NCBI RefSeq assembly: GCF_002797555.1
Contig: NZ_PGFA01000003.1
Coordinates: 434,001-498,000, forward strand
Length of the DNA stretch: 64,000 nucleotides
Direction of reading: 5' to 3'
From: Hymenobacter chitinivorans DSM 11115
GTDB taxonomy: Bacteria > Bacteroidota > Bacteroidia > Cytophagales > Hymenobacteraceae
The position numbers and the translations under genes are program-made. Positions 61,863-64,000 of the stretch are shown in pieces (position 1 is the first letter of the stretch; the number at the start of each line of letters is the position of its first letter). The notes beneath the pieces were generated by a model. The model did no database searches. It was not told the origin of the DNA and saw only the letters and a list, made by a program, of their open reading frames with translations.

Positions 61863-64000
61863 ATGAAATTGTTGCTTACTCTCATTTCTGCTGTCCGCTT
61901 GCTTCGCTTCGGTATTGTGCTGCTGTTAAGCTTGTTGCTGAGCTTTGCGGTCAGGGCTCAATCGGGGGGCTGCTCGGGCAGTGACCCCGCCGGGCAGCCC
62001 GCGGCCCCGGGCCTGTACGCCGAGTACTACCCAGGCTTCTTTAACGATGCCCCGGACTTCTTTACCACCAACACCCGGCCGCCCCTGCTCACCCGGGTCG
62101 ACGCGCAAATCAACTTCGCCGACAACCTGAGCTTTGGCGACCTGACCAGCGTGGCCACGGGCCCCGTCGACGACCCGGACTACTTCAGCCTGCGGCTGCG
62201 CGGGAGCATCCTTATTCCGGCTACGGGGCAGTACACGTTCTACCTTTCTTCCGACGATGCCTCCTACCTGTGGCTAGACGAGGCCGCCGTGGCCTTGCCC
62301 GCCGACCCGGCCGCGGCCACCATCGACAACGGCGGCTACCATGCCCTGGAGGAGGTGTCCCGCACCGTGACGCTCACGGCCGGGGTCCACAGCCTGCTGC
62401 TGCACTACGGCGAGGCCACCGGCGACAATATTGTGGTGCTGGAGTTCGAAGGGCCCGGCATTGCCCGGCAGGTAGTGCCCGCCACGCTGTTTTGCACGAC
62501 GGTCCAGTCGGCCCGGCCCCCCCAGGCGCTAACGTATTTTCCGGCCACTCTGCAGGCCTTTGTGGGCAGCATTCGGTCGTCGGCGGCACCCACGGTGACG
62601 GATGGGGGCGCGGCAGTAACGGCTTATGCCCTGGTGGGTCCGGTGGCGGCGGGTATTAGCATTCACCCCACCACCGGCGTTATTTCCATGGCGCCCAATA
62701 CGCCCTTGGGCACCTACAGTCTGAGCGTGGCCGCAACTAATGCCAATGGGACCAGTACGTTCGATGATGTGCTGACCGTGGAGGTAATTGCGGGCACGCC
62801 GCCGGGCTGCAGCGGCTACGACCCGGCCGGCAACAGTGGCACCTCCGGCCTGTACGCCGAGTATTACGCCGGTTACTTCAACAATGCGCTGAGCTTTTTT
62901 AGCACCACCCCCGGCCTGACCCGCATTGAGCCCCTGGTCAATTTTGAAACCGACGGCAGCTTTGGCAACCTGACCGGGGTGGCGGCCTCCGGTACCCCCG
63001 CCGACCCCGACGAGTTCAGCGCCCAGCTGCGGGGCAGCCTGCGCATTGCCACCCCGGGCTTCTACACGTTCTACCTTACTTCCGACGATGCCTCCTACCT
63101 GTGGCTGGACAATGCCGCACTGGGCACCCCGCTCAGCCTGGCCAACGTGACCATTGATAACGGGGGCTTGCACGCCCCCGTTACCCAGGCCGCCAATGTG
63201 TATATGGCCGCGGGCCTGCACAACGTGCGTATTCTATACGGCGAAGCTACCGGCGGCAGCAGCCTGGTACTGGAGTACGAAGGCCCCGGCCTGGCGCGGC
63301 AGGTGGTGCCCACCGGGGCGCTGTGCTCAGGTGTGCAGCCACTGCGGCCCGTGGCTTCCAATCTGACCTACTCACCGCATATGGCGGCCCAGGTGGCCGG
63401 CACTACCGGCGCCTCGCCGCTGCCAAATCTGGCTTCACCAAGCGCCATCGTAGCCTTCGTCGTGGCCAATGCCGCAGCCCTGCCCGCCGGTATCAGCATT
63501 GATATCGACAACGGCCGCCTCGCCGTGGATACTACCGTGCCGCTGGGCACTTACAGCGTAGACGTGGCCGTGACCAACGCCGCGGGCAGCGTTACCTTTC
63601 AGGATGCCTTTGTTTTCACGGTAGCGCCGCCACCACCCGCCGGCTGCTCGGTGAGTGCTCCGAATGGCAGCCCACCCACGGCTGGCCTGTACGGGGAATA
63701 CTACGCGGGCTATTTTGATGATAACCCGGCTTTCTTCGAAAATAATACCCCGCTCATCACGCGCCTGGAGCCCGGGCTGAACTACGGCGCCGACGACGGC
63801 TGGGGCAACGTGCTGCCGCCGGCCGACAATACCCTGCTCGACCCTGACCACTACAGCGCCCGGTACCGCGGCAGTATTTCCCTGCCCACGGCTGGCAGTT
63901 ACACGTTCTACCTCACTTCCGACGATGCTTCCTACTTGTGGCTGGACAATGCCGCCCGGGTGTCGCCGCCGCGGGTGTACCAGGCTGCCATCAACAACGG
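61863..64000 (+). CDS. Large secreted PA14-repeat protein, 3' end outside the window
   Basis: Open from ATG 61863 to the end with no stop (at least 712 residues). Signal peptide SLLLSFAVRAQ (residues 1-33). Three homologous units of about 278 residues begin at about residues 37, 317 and 594, each starting with a Cys, then GLYAEYYPGFFNDAP or GLYAEYYAGYFNNAL or GLYGEYYAGYFDDNP, LTR, and YTFYLSSDDASYLWLD, the PA14 core. Between the units is a cadherin/He_PIG-like segment (ISIHPTTGVISMAPNTPLGTYSLSVAATNANG). PA14 domains bind carbohydrates. Probably a cell-surface adhesin or polymer-binding protein; a T9SS sorting domain may lie beyond the window. Confidence 0.88.
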   Translation, partial: MKLLLTLISAVRLLRFGIVLLLSLLLSFAVRAQSGGCSGSDPAGQPAAPGLYAEYYPGFFNDAPDFFTTNTRPPLLTRVDAQINFADNLSFGDLTSVATGPVDDPDYFSLRLRGSILIPATGQYTFYLSSDDASYLWLDEAAVALPADPAAATIDNGGYHALEEVSRTVTLTAGVHSLLLHYGEATGDNIVVLEFEGPGIARQVVPATLFCTTVQSARPPQALTYFPATLQAFVGSIRSSAAPTVTDGGAAVTAYALVGPVAAGISIHPTTGVISMAPNTPLGTYSLSVAATNANGTSTFDDVLTVEVIAGTPPGCSGYDPAGNSGTSGLYAEYYAGYFNNALSFFSTTPGLTRIEPLVNFETDGSFGNLTGVAASGTPADPDEFSAQLRGSLRIATPGFYTFYLTSDDASYLWLDNAALGTPLSLANVTIDNGGLHAPVTQAANVYMAAGLHNVRILYGEATGGSSLVLEYEGPGLARQVVPTGALCSGVQPLRPVASNLTYSPHMAAQVAGTTGASPLPNLASPSAIVAFVVANAAALPAGISIDIDNGRLAVDTTVPLGTYSVDVAVTNAAGSVTFQDAFVFTVAPPPPAGCSVSAPNGSPPTAGLYGEYYAGYFDDNPAFFENNTPLITRLEPGLNYGADDGWGNVLPPADNTLLDPDHYSARYRGSISLPTAGSYTFYLTSDDASYLWLDNAARVSPPRVYQAAINN

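Overview
The window looks like chromosome of a GC-rich Bacteroidota, most likely Hymenobacter or a close Cytophagales relative. This is an inference from four things: type IX secretion (T9SS) C-terminal sorting domains on several secreted proteins, a near absence of Shine-Dalgarno sequences, TAnnTTTG-type -7 promoter boxes (a recurring GTACTTT(T)G), and typical families such as DUF1599, DUF3667, a DoxX/MauE-type membrane protein, GH97 and the folP-cdaA pair. No rRNA, tRNA, CRISPR array or intact insertion sequence was seen.

Layout. 0-26 kb is mostly housekeeping and envelope genes: the 3' part of rlmN, secreted and membrane proteins, a BrkB-type permease, a TerC protein, threonine catabolism (SDR-type threonine dehydrogenase and kbl, with a patatin-like lipase between them), folP-cdaA (folate and c-di-AMP), an oligopeptide-type ABC permease, shikimate kinase and a fatty-acid hydroxylase. 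A carbohydrate block follows: a modular GH64 glucanase, a GH97 enzyme and a GH35 beta-galactosidase. 46-51 kb holds a second GH97 and a small arsenic/heavy-metal island (arsR with a palindromic operator, an ArsI/CadI-like dioxygenase, a GNAT acetyltransferase, and a broken arsC remnant). 51-64 kb holds a penicillin acylase, an outer-membrane protein, RlpA, a DUF72 protein, a T9SS metalloprotease, a FabH-like synthase, a DUF3667 protein, and the start of a large PA14-repeat secreted protein that runs off the window.

The most interesting region is about 26.5-46.2 kb, a single plus-strand block that looks like a ribosomally made peptide (RiPP) gene cluster joined to terpene chemistry. Three tandem, nearly identical 54-residue precursor genes (37213-37835) share a conserved leader-like part and end in NGVCWIG. 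A fourth, decayed copy with an in-frame stop lies just upstream. After a strong intrinsic terminator (37899-37947) come: a two-domain enzyme with class I prenyl-synthase-like and class II squalene-cyclase-like halves; a PqqD-like domain fused to a site-2 (M50) protease; a radical SAM/SPASM maturase; a cytochrome P450; a second SPASM protein homologous to the first maturase but lacking the CxxxCxxC cluster motif; and an unrecognised helical protein. Upstream lie a membrane-fusion protein, a TolC-type channel, an ABC ATPase and two FtsX-like permeases (a tripartite exporter), plus ispH, an RsbQ-like hydrolase and a membrane-anchored aspartic-protease-like protein.

My working model, which is inference, is that the peptide is modified near its C-terminal Cys/Trp by radical SAM and P450 chemistry and perhaps prenylated and cyclised by the terpene enzyme, with IspH feeding the isoprenoid pool. 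The product would then be processed by the M50 protease and exported by the tripartite pump. Two GH97 paralogues in opposite orientation flank this block.
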